Source: Liolophura sinensis (taxonomy: Eukaryota > Mollusca > Polyplacophora > Chitonida > Chitonidae). From it: a stretch of 64,000 nucleotides of DNA. The stretch covers positions 42,023,187-42,087,186 of the forward strand of contig NC_088301.1 in assembly GCF_032854445.1 (NCBI RefSeq), given 5' to 3'. Each line of letters opens with the position of its first letter. Positions within the stretch are counted from its first letter, which is position 1. Shown here piece after piece: positions 37,051 through 57,200 of this stretch. The position numbers and the translations under genes were made by a program. The notes under the pieces are model-generated. The model made no database searches. It had not been told where the DNA came from and saw only the letters and a program-made list of their open reading frames with translations.

Positions 37051-37385
37051 ACCATCCCCTTCAGGAGATCCTGGTTCAATCCTGGGTCGGGTCACTCCTA
37101 AGACCTCATAAGAGGAAGTTCTAACTTCCACGCTTGGCGTTCAACATAAAAGGGGCATAGGGCCTAGTGCGACGACTGGTTGACCCATATGAGTATAATG
37201 GCTCGAGCGGGGTGGATTACTTGTCTTCGATAAGTCGTCCCAGGGAAGGCAGTCCAAGATAACAGAGCGGTGGAAATTCGCCCTGCAACAAAGAGGCACA
37301 TTGCATGCCTTCTAACCACTCCTTCATCATCACATGACCTGAAAATCGTTGAGTACGACCTTAAACCGCAAGCACTCACATGGCA
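37050..37385 (+). mobile_element. tRNA-derived SINE with core domain (family 3), plus strand
   Basis: The head has a B-box-like GGTTCAATCCT at about 37072 followed by GGGTCGGGTCACTCC. The core reads GACTGGTTGACCCATATGAG and then TATAATGGCTCGAGCGGGG. The 3' end reads GTTGAGTACGACCTTAAACC. Head and core align with the complements of 24298-24500 and 60983-61219. Confidence 0.75.
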
Positions 37386-38120
37386 TCCGATAGACATTTT
37401 TGTATTTTCTTGCGTGAATGGTGCACTTTATGATGTATACCTAGATCAGAATGACGTCACTTCGCCTTCTCTCTGCAGATATAGGAAATCAAAATTTAGC
37501 TTCTGGACCAAAACGGAGCAAAATGGAATCGTGCTTCGATCAGCAGAAACAAATTCCTGAACAGATTTGGCAAAGGTTTCTGCGAATAAATTAAGAAGTT
37601 ATCTGGTAATCCTACAAACAAACAGTGTTTGTTACCATTATATTATATAATCTACGTCCGTCTGGAAAAATGTATTTTTTCACATGACGCCCTAATCTCA
37701 ACTCGACTGCTACCAGCTCCTGAACTACTCCAGTCAGTTTCATTATACCATCCCCATTCTCAGCCTTGGTTCTGTAACATTATATGCCCATATGTAACCG
37801 CTGAGCCATCGTCATCCAGCTTCCCGAATTCTCCCCAGCCTCTGAATTGCCCGAAATTCCATTGTCCACATTCTCACCACTGACCCACATGCAGCGCCTG
37901 ATACTGCCGGACGGGTTTGACGAAACTCATGCGGAATACATTTATTGTTGGGCTGATCGAAGTGTTCGTATTACCCAACATCCCCCCCCCCCCCTCAAAC
38001 ATGATATAGCTAAACATCAAAATTGCTTTGGAATTCATTAATTAGAATTCAAAACTTTAAAAGGACCTTGAACTATATACAATGAATATATACATAAAAA
38101 AAACAATACCTGGAATTTAA
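37386..38120. other. Intergenic DNA
   Basis: Nothing coding recognised. A poly-C run of about 12 lies at 37983-37994, a site prone to sequencing error. Confidence 0.4.
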
Positions 38121-38123
38121 AAA

Positions 38124-39085
38124 AGGCGGAAACGTATTGGCCCTTATTTTCCATGTATATAGGCTCGTAAACTCCAATCGATATATACGACAATCTACAC
38201 CAAAACGACCATTAAGAAAGTCACATTAATGACTTGTTGAGCAATAATGGTGATTGAGCCCCTCTCACTACCATTAATTTTCAACATGGGCCTATCTGAA
38301 ACAGATATATGGTCTGCTTCATTGCAGCCGATCGACCTCTAGTCAGAATAATTAAATTAGGATATCGTTAAATATGCAAAACTTATACGTACAAATACGG
38401 CCGATAGTTAAAGCTTCATATCAGGTTACATAAAACGAGCTTGCATAGCCTACAAAATTCCATCACCTTAATCTAGGGATCGTGCCACTAAAAAAAAAAC
38501 GCGGGAAACGTACTGTGCATGCCTATGCACTCCAGTCGATATATTTATGACAATCTTTATGAAAACGATCATTAACAAAGCTAGTGCAGATATCAGTGTG
38601 ATCATTTCTGACAAAATCCTTACAAAAACGACAAGTATATCTTCTATATCAATATAAACGAAATGAATTGAATTGCATGTTCTCAAATGGTCGGAAGTTT
38701 TAAATTTGAAAACTCACGCCAAATTTTGTCACAATCACAATGAGATATAAATAATATAATTGAAAAATCGGTATCCACGTGATGTAGCAGCATACAATAC
38801 ATTAACAATTAGCCTATACTTGTGGAACCATAATGTCAATCAAGCCCATCTCACTACGGATTGAAGCGTTTATTATATGGCTTACAATTAATTTTCAACA
38901 TATCTGAAGCAGATATGTATAGCCAGCTTCATTGCAACTGACCACTAGTCAGAATAAAGTAAATGTAGGCCTAGGTATGAATCCGGCTGATAGTTAAAAC
39001 CTCATAGGCCTATCGGGTTACACAAAACGAGCTTGCAAAAAAAAAAAATCCCATCACCTTAATCTAGGGACCGTGACACAAGGTC
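38124..39085. repeat. Local tandem duplication, two diverged units
   Basis: Unit 1 (about 38124-38490) and unit 2 (about 38500-39085) share blocks in the same order: gaaacgtact/attgg, actcca(a/g)tcgatata, ttaattttcaaca, gactagtcagaataa, gctgatagttaaa and catcaccttaatctaggga. Unit 2 carries about 200 extra bases in its first half. Both end at an A-run. No coding content. Confidence 0.8.
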
Positions 39086-39321
39086 GTTATATAAGTATTT
39101 GTCAGAGAACAACTAGGAGGAATTTGTTCAATAACACACTCCTGAACATTAACAATATTATCAAATTGTGTTAAACCACTACATATAAATTTCCTTTTTT
39201 TTTTGGTAGTAACACAACCTTTTCTTTTGACTACTTGTGGGACAGCACCGTAGCACATTTTTGTTTTTGTTATTTGTTTTTTTTTTCAGCTTTTTGTTAG
39301 GAGAAAATCAACTTGGACACA

Positions 39322-39380
39322 GTTATTATTATTGTTATTATTATTATTATTGTTGTTATTATTATTATTATTGCTGTTGT
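39322..39380. repeat. (TTA)n microsatellite
   Basis: About 58 bases of ATT/TTG trinucleotides, mostly TTA. Confidence 0.85.
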
Positions 39381-40113
39381 TAAAAGTGTTTTTCTTATTT
39401 TCTGGTGAATAATAACAATGGCAATGTTCAGTAGCAAAAAATATCTCGCTTGTCATCATTTTGTTTTGTGAAATAAATATGTGTATGAGTTACTTTTGGG
39501 AAGCCTACCGTTAGGCCCTACAAGAAAAACTTTTTGTAGCCTACGGTACCTTTAAGCTTACTGGTACCGGTAGCCGGTACCGTAACAAAAATATTGTTTC
39601 TTTTTTATTTATTTTATAATATTCATTTTCTTTCTAGTATGTGTAATTCAGAATCGTAGGCTAAGAGAATGTTTATTATCGATGCTTCAGACCACATTAC
39701 GTCATGTCAAATATATATATTTCGAGCAATTGCATCATATCGCTGTGTTGTTAATATTTTATGGTAGCATTTTGTCTGATGCAAGCTTTCGGTTTCGTCT
39801 CTTCCGGCAACAAAGGGAGCAGTCATTTCTTTGAAAGGCTATATTTATTTTTAACTGTATATATATATTCACAGAACACACAAATTCGCTGCGGGTCATT
39901 TGCAGTATTTATAGTGTTTAAAATTTTAAAATGGTGTAATATTTTATTTGGACGAAGAAAAAATATTAGGCCTACAGGTGACATCATGCTGTAAACTACT
40001 AATTCTCAACAAACGGAAGAGTATAAATTGGACCTGCGCATTGACTCGTCCACGTTGAGTTGGCCCTGCCGCTACTGGGTTATGTATTTTCAGGTTATTA
40101 AACTTAATTTAAC
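39381..40113. other. Upstream region of SARS1
   Basis: AT-rich DNA with no exon recognised. The proximal 100 bases or so are less AT-rich (cgtccacgttgagttggccctgccgc) and probably hold the transcription start and 5' untranslated region. Confidence 0.45.
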
Positions 40114-47997
<7,884 letters not shown>

Positions 47998-48135
47998 TCT
48001 TATTTGAATTTAAAAATCACAACATTTACTTAAAGGAATAACTTATATAAATTGTAACTTGTGAAGTTTGTGGCATCTCTGTTGTGAAGGGGCTTCTGAT
48101 TCTCGCATTGTCACTTTTTCTCTCCGAAATGAAAC

Positions 48136-48141
48136 AATAAA
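48136..48141 (+). terminator. Polyadenylation signal of SARS1
   Basis: AATAAA 139 bases after the stop codon, followed by GT-rich and T-rich sequence. Confidence 0.65.
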
Positions 48142-48880
48142 CAGAATTTGTCACACTCAGCATGACCAATTTATCATACTGCCTTGTTTACAGGTTCATT
48201 AAAAAATACCTTTCCCCATCCCCTTTTCTTGGTTTGCTTACATTGTCCAGGGAAATTAACCATTATTGGGGTTTTTTGTAGGGCGTCTGTATAGTGAATT
48301 TAAAATGTTCTGTCACTCACTGGTGGTCCATTTCATTTTTCAGTAATGAAATTTTGTGTACTATTGCTTGGCTTATCTCGCACTGAGGATAGGTTATTAA
48401 CCTCATTATCATTATTTCTGCCATTCAAAATCATAGATATTGTGCATACATGTATTGGAATGACCATCATATACGGACATTGGGGATATGGAGCGGGGGG
48501 AATACAGCGTGCATATGCTCCACTATAAAAGTATTGTTTTGTTTTTTCTTTTCACCCCACATACCAACTTTTTTTGCATATTTCCATAGTGTTTGGAACA
48601 CAGGATGAGCTAAATTTGGGGGGTCTTGAGACAAAACAAAATCATCCGGATACACAGCAGGTATTCATCAACATTTGTGAAATAATTTAGCAGCTTTTGT
48701 CTACAGTCACAGTGTTTTGCAAATAAATTTTCTGCAACATGTGGTGCAGAAGACGATGAAAGATTGGTTTGGTTTACACTTATAAACATGCAGTTGGAGT
48801 TAACTTCATGTATGTGTTCAACATACCTGTACAATGGGAAGGTTCAGTGCTTTACTTTAGATGGCTGAGTGGGTTTTATA
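48142..48880. other. Intergenic DNA after SARS1
   Basis: No coding exon or repeat recognised before the minisatellite array. Confidence 0.5.
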
Positions 48881-48884
48881 CCTG

Positions 48885-49590
48885 TGGTTTTTGGAAAAAT
48901 CCTGGATACATGTTGTCTTTAGTGTCATCTTGGTGATTGGGTGGGCCATCCAGCCGAGTGACTGCATATTATGATGGGTGGATTACTATGGGTGGTGTCT
49001 TTGGTACAATCTTTACTGTTAGTTTGGGAAATCCAGCATAGTGAATGCATCACAATATCATGGTTGGGTCTGTTACCATGGGTGTTTTAACATCGGTGGT
49101 GTTTTTGGTATAATTTTGCTAATTAAGTGGGCTGTCCGGCCTGGTGACTGCAGCACAATACCATGGGTGCATGGGTTACTATGTGTGGTGTCTTAGGTAC
49201 AACCTTGGCAATGTGGGTGGGCCATCCAACCTATTGACTGCAGCACAATACCATGGATGTGAGTTACCATGGGCGGTGTTTGGTACCATCTTGGTGATTG
49301 GGGGGCATCTAGCCTGGGCCCACTTGTATGAAGCCATTTGATGTCACCAGAACGTAACTACGATGGCAACCAAAAAAGTAGACATAATGTTGCCATGGCT
49401 TTTTCTTACTCGTACCATTAAGTTGGCTTTGTACAAATGCCACTGTGGGTTCTGGTGAGTGCACCATGATACCATGGCTGGATGGGTTACCAAGCATGGA
49501 GTCTTTGGCAAAATCTTGCTGATTGGTTGGGCCATCCAGCCTGGTGACCTCAAGATACCATGGCTGGGTGGGTTACCAGGTTTGCATTAT
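48885..49590 (+). repeat. Minisatellite array, unit about 86 bp
   Basis: Seven to eight diverged units of the form ggtgtctttggtacaatctt - ggcaatgtgggtgggccatc - cagcctggtgactgcagcac - aataccatgggtgggttacc. Unit length varies by about ten bases, and one unit near 49320-49440 is interrupted by unrelated sequence. No long ORF runs through it. Confidence 0.85.
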
Positions 49591-49824
49591 TTTCCATGAT
49601 GCGCTGGGAAAGGAACGTTTGATGTCCAGAAAATGATGTCAAGTTCGTGATGCAGGGCGTTTGACAGGTCCCTATTGCTGTCTACTGCTTACCACTGTCT
49701 ACTGCTTGCTGCCACCAGGGCCCCATAATACAGTTATAATACATGATGGTAATGAATCAGCATGTCCTGTGATCTATCAACTGAAAGCATCTTCGTTACA
49801 TTGTACTTCAGCAAGATTGGAATG

Positions 49825-49905
49825 TTTTACGCCCTACTCAAGAATATTTCACTTATGCGATGGCGGCCAGCATTATGGTCAGAGGAAATGCTACTTACAT
49901 GTAGT
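49825..49905 (-). mobile_element. SINE family 1 tail fragment
   Basis: Complement of the 3' tail and adjacent body (gttttacgccctactcaag, cggccagcattatggtcag). Body and head are missing. Confidence 0.75.
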
Positions 49906-50131
49906 CCATTTATGAAGTGCACTGGTATTACATTTTGGACTAAACATAACAGAAGTTTTGACTGCAATATTTTATCACTCTTATTCACATGTTCCAACTA
50001 AAATAGAGATAAATATCTCTTTCACAAGACAATCTTTCCACCACAGCCAATGTTGGCTCAGGAATTAAAATGTTTTTGGATATTCTAGATTTCTGATCAA
50101 TGACATAAAACCAAGCTAAATGAATGGCAGG

Positions 50132-50137
50132 TTTATT
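50132..50137 (-). terminator. Polyadenylation signal candidate for TUBGCP6
   Basis: AATAAA on the minus strand, about 1.1 kb past the stop codon. If used, the 3' untranslated region would include the local repeats at 50.8-51.2 kb. Nearer alternatives cannot be excluded. Confidence 0.35.
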
Positions 50138-50798
50138 TCATTTTCATTTGATTAATACAAAACGAATAATAAAAACAAAATCACTTAAGTGCATAAAATA
50201 CATAAGCATTCATTTCAATAACAAATTGTTATAATACGTCATCTAACTTTGTAAGCTAAAAATTCACACACAATGCTGAGCCAACCAAATCCAATTTGCT
50301 CATCCACTCATCACACTAGGGTCTCACTATCCAAAATATTAGATATAAAATTGCCAGACATACAGTTGTGTAAACACTACACTGAAGAGGTAAATATAAT
50401 CTGATAAGTAGGCAAAATTTTCACAACCTGATTAGGTACAGAATCTAACATTTGACTTGGTAATTGTGAAAATGCAATAAAAAAAAGAGGTCAAACATTA
50501 CTTGCACTGACCTGTCAAGGATTTCTCTGAAGTAATGAAGTACTTAATAACATTTCATTAGAATTTGAGATACTGTGACCATTTTTGAGCAGGATAGGAA
50601 GTGTAACATAAAAAAGTACGTTGAAAATAAATCGAGCTGATCACAATTCAATCTGGTCTGGGAAGACCTGCCTGTGACTCAATGAATGATTTCATAGTTT
50701 CTCTGAATATTGATAGATAGCACTGCTGGTTGAAGATATAATGCTGGAAGGCCAAATAAGAATTCTGATCAGGGAAATTAGGTCAAAGGTCAGAAAAG

Positions 50799-51173
50799 TA
50801 TTTTCATGCTTTATGCTACAGCAGAGATAAACACATTCTCCAAACCTCCAAGCAGAGAAAAAATACACTGCTACTTTATGTATCAAAGAATTGATGCTTA
50901 TTCCATGACAAATAAGGCTGGATCTCTACGGCCTGAATGGCTGTAATCCTGTCGGGCATAATTCTCCATGTTCTGTCTTTGAACAAAAAAAGCGAATCAA
51001 TATCACCATTAAATTTTCATATCTGGCAAAGAAGGTTTTAATTTCGCTGCTACTTCAGCACATGCAGCCACTTGTGCTGCACTAATGTGAAAAACAGAAT
51101 GATCGGAAGGTGAAATAGTTCAGTATTTTCATGCTTTATGCTACAGCAGAGATAAAGAAGTTCTCCAAATCTA
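50799..51173. repeat. Local duplication downstream of TUBGCP6
   Basis: A 50-bp block (gtattttcatgctttatgct, acagcagagataaa) occurs at 50799-50848 and again at 51124-51173, giving a period of 325 bp. The sequence between (50861-51123) recurs at 52581-52941. Confidence 0.8.
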
Positions 51174-51272
51174 AAGGTACATGGATTGCTTCAGAAGATT
51201 TTTAGATGACATCAATGTCCAAATGGCCTACCCTGGTCTGGGGGTAAAAGTATATTTCTTACCTAAATCATT

Positions 51273-54200
51273 TTAAATATTTGAAAAGTAATTATTGAAG
51301 TTTAACCTAAGCAGGAGCTCTTCTAAATGGGGCTGGTGACCACATTCTGCTAACCGTGTCACAGCTGTAAACAAAAATGAAAAACATGTCACAAGCACAT
51401 ACTGCATATCACATGAAGGTGAACTTTTTTCAACTGACATATTTTGCTGAATTTTAACAGATTTATCCTCCTTACATGGCTACTTCAGATTTTTTTTTGT
51501 AAGTTGGATTAATTACTTCTCAGAAAAACTTTAATGTAGGCATCAAAAGTAATGAATTGAGGCTTTTTATGTGCTTGTAAAAGTGCATTTTTACAGGCCA
51601 AACCTGTAAAGTACACTCCAGGAACCACAGAAATAAGATGGATTACCTTTGAATAGCAACCCTGTGAGACGCTGTGAGACTCTGAAGTTATCAGAAAGTG
51701 CGCTGAAATTTGGGTGGGTAATCTCTCCTGTTGAAGGGTTCTTGTGCCATGATGCGGAGTGCAAAATAAAGTAGAAGTTCTTGATGCATTCAAAAATTTT
51801 GCGAATCACCTTCATAATAGGCTGTGCACCATGAGTCAGCAAGCATCTGTGAATAAAAATGTTAAATGCATTCAATTAACTTCATGTCTAGGATACACTA
51901 CATGCACATTTTCATCACAATCAGACTCCCCAAAACTTTTCAAACTCTACACAATGGAAGTTCTAAAGCTCTTCCAGAAATTAACGAACGTTAATCAATA
52001 CTGGTTAGAGCGAGACTTGAACTTAAATCTCACTGTGTCTAGCCCCACTGCTTGCTCTGACATTTGCTCACCTGTATAAGCCCCCTTATATGCAGCAAAT
52101 AATTTTCACAGAATGTTGGAAATATTGTCTACGATCTAAATACGTACTCTATATAATCCCAAAAAATCATTGCAAGGGATCAGAGGTTCATAGAAGTCAT
52201 TTTTCCAAAATGACTTCAAAACATTCAAAACAGAATGGTCATGCATTTATGACTTATGGAATAAGTGGTTGTCACACTGAGTCTGTACATGCCAAAAAAA
52301 TGATCTAAGGAAGAAAAAAAAAACATTTGAGAAAATCAAAAACCATGCAACATTTACCATGAATACCAGAAACTAATCTGAATAGTGCACCCAAATCAAT
52401 GCTCTGTGCATTATCAAAATTCCCTTGAAATATAATCCTTACTTGTCAAAATAAACGAAGATTATACAACGAAAATAAACAAAAGCAGTTCAGAAAAAAA
52501 AGACTCACAAACAGTGATTTACCCCATGGAGTATTAACTATAATCATCTTTAAATAGAGAGGCTACATATTTAGAAAGATAAAATACACTGCTACTTTAT
52601 GTATCAATGAATTGATACTTTTTCCCTGACACATAATACGTGATCTCTACGGCCTGAATGGCTGAAATCCTGCCTGGCACAATTCTCCACGTTCTGTCTT
52701 TGAACAAAAAACATGGTTTTATGGCGAATCAGTATCACTATTAAATTTTCATATCTGGCAAAGAAGGTTTTAATTTCGCTGCTATAAGCCATTTATCAAA
52801 CTTCAGACTCCTGAAAACGAAACCTGGAGGTTAACTGCGTGCTTGCCTTGAAAGGAGCTGAAGACATTAGCACCACCTGACGTCAGGCAGCATGTGCTAT
52901 GTGAATGTAAAAGCAGAACGATCAGAAGCCAAAATAGTTCAAATTATTCATGAGGATCAATTCTGCAGAAACCAAAGTAGCTTAATATGTGTCATGTTCA
53001 ATTTCATACGTCCCACCGCTTCCAAAACTTGCTGTCTTAAATCTAATCAGCACAGAGGATCATGAAGATTTCCGTAAAAGGGAGATAGCTCATAATTCAA
53101 ACAGGTTGCTTCGCAGAACTTTGGATGACTTCTATGAATCCCTGGAGATATTATTCAGCACCTCATTCAACTTATGGTCTTTTATGCTATAGCGAGATTA
53201 AATAGTGCACCTGAAATCAGCAGTGTTGATGAACACTTGGTGAGCTTCGTACAGCTGGTCCAAATTGTGGACATCCTGGTGTAGGGTTGTCTGGAACTCA
53301 AGCCAGGTCACATGGATAACCTGGTTAGCAATGTAACCCTGGATCAGCATGACAAAATGCTGCATCACCTGTCTGAAAAGTCAGCAACATGTAACATCAG
53401 TATACACACCATCACTGAACCTTACTTATGTGGGTCAATACTCCACTCTCAACCACTGAATGGCCTTTATTTGTGAAATGATAAGGCATATTTATGAAAC
53501 CAAGATATTAAAATAGAGTAAAATGTTCCAGATTTGTCAACAAACTACTGTACTTCACCAAGTTAAGCTTTTTTCAAATGACACATTTTGTTTGATCCTG
53601 ATTGATTTATCCACATTAAAGGGTCACTTGAGGACTAACTTCAGGCGAAGTACATGTACAGTGGTCTACTACTGACAGGTAATTTCTAAATTCAAAAACA
53701 AGAGATGCACACCTTTGTGCTCTATCCAGTTTAGAATTGTATACACTCTGGAACAAACTTTTACAAACTGGTTTATTTACACCATTCAAATTTTTTTCGT
53801 ACCATTTATTTTAAGAAATATATGATTATCTACATGTACCTGAAAAACTGTAACTGTCGAAATTGACTACAGTTCACTATTTTCAAGACGAGACCTGAAA
53901 AATGGAACAAAAGCCACAATAAAGAATCCTTACTTAAATCTGATCAATGAAAAAAGAGCTTTTTGACTAAAAAAGAGCTAGTAGTCAAGTCAATGTTTAA
54001 AAGGAGAGAGAACCGTCAGATCATTTATAGTGGAAATGTCTAATTGCCTTTAGTTCATGTGCATTATGTATACAAACAAGCAAAACCTGTGTCGTTTGAA
54101 GTAACCATAAGGTAAACCTATAATTAGTATAAGTAGTCCATTTGCCGCTGAGAAGGCTTATTTGGTTGTGTGCAAGATTTACACAACATCCTCTAGATTT

Positions 54201-57200
54201 CCTGCGAACAGAGCACGTCCAATGGGCATTCAATGTCACCTAAACCGGCGTTATACAGCGCTTACTATAAATGATGTTCTATCAAACCTGCAGACAGGGC
54301 AAATAGCTGTCTGAGGCTGGGAATGAACTAATACCTCACATGCATGCCTGGGCCATTGCGAGACAAGCATCTTAAGCAACTGGTTTATTATGACAAAACA
54401 CATGATACATATGAGCAAAGGTTGAACATGTATCTTTTTTCATACTTCTTACAATTCAAGCTTCGTTAAATATGGTCACTTTACTTCACAGCCACAATTA
54501 GCAAATTTGTTAAATAAATCTAGAACAATGCTGAGGTCACTGGGGTCACGGTGAGGAGGGAGGAAGTGATGTCACAAAACACAAACAATCCATCTCAACC
54601 TCTAATAATACTTCATGCACATGCATTCTTTTTATCTAAAGTATGTACAACATGATTCTAACCTTCACCTGAAACAATTTTATGGATGAATGCTGATTAA
54701 ATAGTTTTGTGTGAGGAGACAAGTGGTGAGGCTAATCCCAAACAAGCCTATATATATATCTCACAGGCTAAAAACGTCAAGATTGTCTAGTGGTGGCAGT
54801 GATCTAAAGCCAGCGTAGAGAGCAGGACATGCGATGTAAGGAGTATGGTATCTTTTAATATTCCCTATTATGCCAATTCATACAGTACATCTGCTGTGTA
54901 GACGGAGAATATACATAGTTCAGACACTGTTTGAAACCCAATCAACCCATTAGGATGTTACATATCAACTTACCGTCTCGTTTGAGCTTGTGCCAGATTG
55001 CCTTCAGTAACCAAGCAGCATAGCGAATGTGTAGCATGTAGTTGAAAATCTTGCTGTATAAGACAACACTGCGGTCGGTGATGACAATATTCAGCGGCCA
55101 AGTGACCTACAATAAATGTGTAGAACAACATGATGCGGTCATAGGACAGGACAGTCACAGATTACCCTATTGTGATTTGGGAATACCACTTATTCCTTTT
55201 CTGTTGACAATTTGGGCACTGTCAATAGTCTATGCTAAATATAAAAATTTAAAATGACATTATATTGTTATATTACTTAAATTTAAATGCTTATTTTCAA
55301 GGTTCAAATAAAATTTTTAAAACATTCTTATTTTAAGGTGAAGGTAATCTAAAGCTTTAACTCACATAAGGTCAAAGCGAGTATGCATGATACCAAACAA
55401 ATTCACAAAATTTGTACGTCGACACCAAGATATTGGAAATCTTGATCTTTTTGCCTTTCTCTACGGTCACATTATATTACTGCCAACACTTGTGAAATTT
55501 GGTTTGAAATCTTGAACACTACCAATGTCACAGAGGTCAAGGTGACGAGGCAGAAAGCAGTTTCAGAAGTAACAAAATCTTGATTGAAACCTTTGTTTAT
55601 GTTAATAATTGATACATATGCATTCAATGTTATCTAAAGCATTGTATTTTCCTTGCTGAATTTGGATTATACGTGTAGGTCAACACTAGTGGTAAGTCTA
55701 AGACTAAATTGGCCCAACTGAGTTGCACGAGGGTCGCAACGTCATACTTGACTTGTTTAAACTTTATGAAAAGTGTTAACAAAATGGCAGCAAAAAATAT
55801 TTAGCTAAGAATAATCATTCAGTCATTCCTTTTGTTACTGCTTCAACAATATAATCAAGACTCTTAACTCACTAATTCTATGAAAAATGCTCATCATACC
55901 TGGTATCGAAGTCCAAAACAGTCAAGGCCATCTGTAAAGAATAAATAAACATAATGGTTTATATACAGGTGAAATGCTGATATTTTATTTGCATATGATA
56001 TTTCCAGTGATATTATGCTGTGTGTATTACGTTACATTATCATACACATATTGACAAGGTCATTTCCTATAATGTCAAAATACATAATAATACCTTAGAT
56101 AAAATTCTTACAGCTCATGTTATGATGCTTCTAGACAAGTTTGGGGCAGAATGGCCTATAAATTCTGGTGATGCTGTGCCCCAAAATTATAGAGGATTAC
56201 TAGGCAATGCTTAGTCTTTAAGCGCAAGCTCCGTAAACATAAATAGTATATGCATACTATATACTATAGGCAATACATTATATTTGCATTATTAAAGATC
56301 TGTATGAAGCATAATATCACCTAAATGTACACCTCTAAACCAACATATCATAAGCAGTCCATTATGAATAAAACATGTTGTTTTTTTTGTAAGTAGTGTG
56401 TCACCTATAACATGTATATTACCTGGCAGTTCAGCTGACCCAAAACCTTACCTCTTGATGTGGTGCTTAACTGATGTGGCAAAAGCAGAACCAAGTTGTT
56501 GGCATATTTATCATCTGGGTTTATGGACAGCCTGCAAGCCTTGTTTAGGACACTTTGACAAAACAATGTATTCCATCCCTCTGCTCTGGAAGGTGACACA
56601 AGCTGTAGACAGAGATATATATATAACACATGAAACTCACACTGGTAATATTTCACTTGTGTGATACATTCAGTCAAATGGGTTTAGGGAACAAGGAAAG
56701 TCATGTGTATGCTGCTGATTTTTTTTTCCACTGAATTACTGAGAAGGGGATCAGGGTTGTTTGAAACACTGTATTACCTTTTCAAACAGGAGCTCTCCCA
56801 CGGCTAAAGCAAATTCCCCATCCTCCATAAGCATGTACCTTCTGAGAGCCTCAAAGTGCTTATCAATCTGAAGATCCTCTATAAAGTATCCCAGAACACA
56901 ATCGTTCACCAAGGAAATCCTAAAGATCAGATATCAATAGGGTTAGACACCTTCCATCAAGCCATAAATAACATTAAACCAATAAGTAAGCTTACTGGTA
57001 ATGAGTTTTCGAAACATTTTGTAACATCACCATTAAGAAAACTGAATGACTGTTAATAATTTAACTCAAACGGCTTATGAACTTTCTCAGGTTTGGAAAT
57101 CATGACATGAAATTCACTTGTTACATGTTAATGGATTCATACGGTATTCATGTTATGTCAAACAATGTCAAGTTTTCTTATCATTTTTGAAGGTGCCTTT

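Noticed and set aside
48885-49590. CRISPR-like or coding repeat
   Set aside because: Units are about 86 bp, adjacent without unique spacers, diverged and not open in any frame: a eukaryotic minisatellite.
53400-54970. Apparent loss of a GCP6 exon between 54974 and 53372
   Set aside because: Closer reading found the exon at 53840-53894 (ending QFRQLQFFR), which restores phase on both sides.
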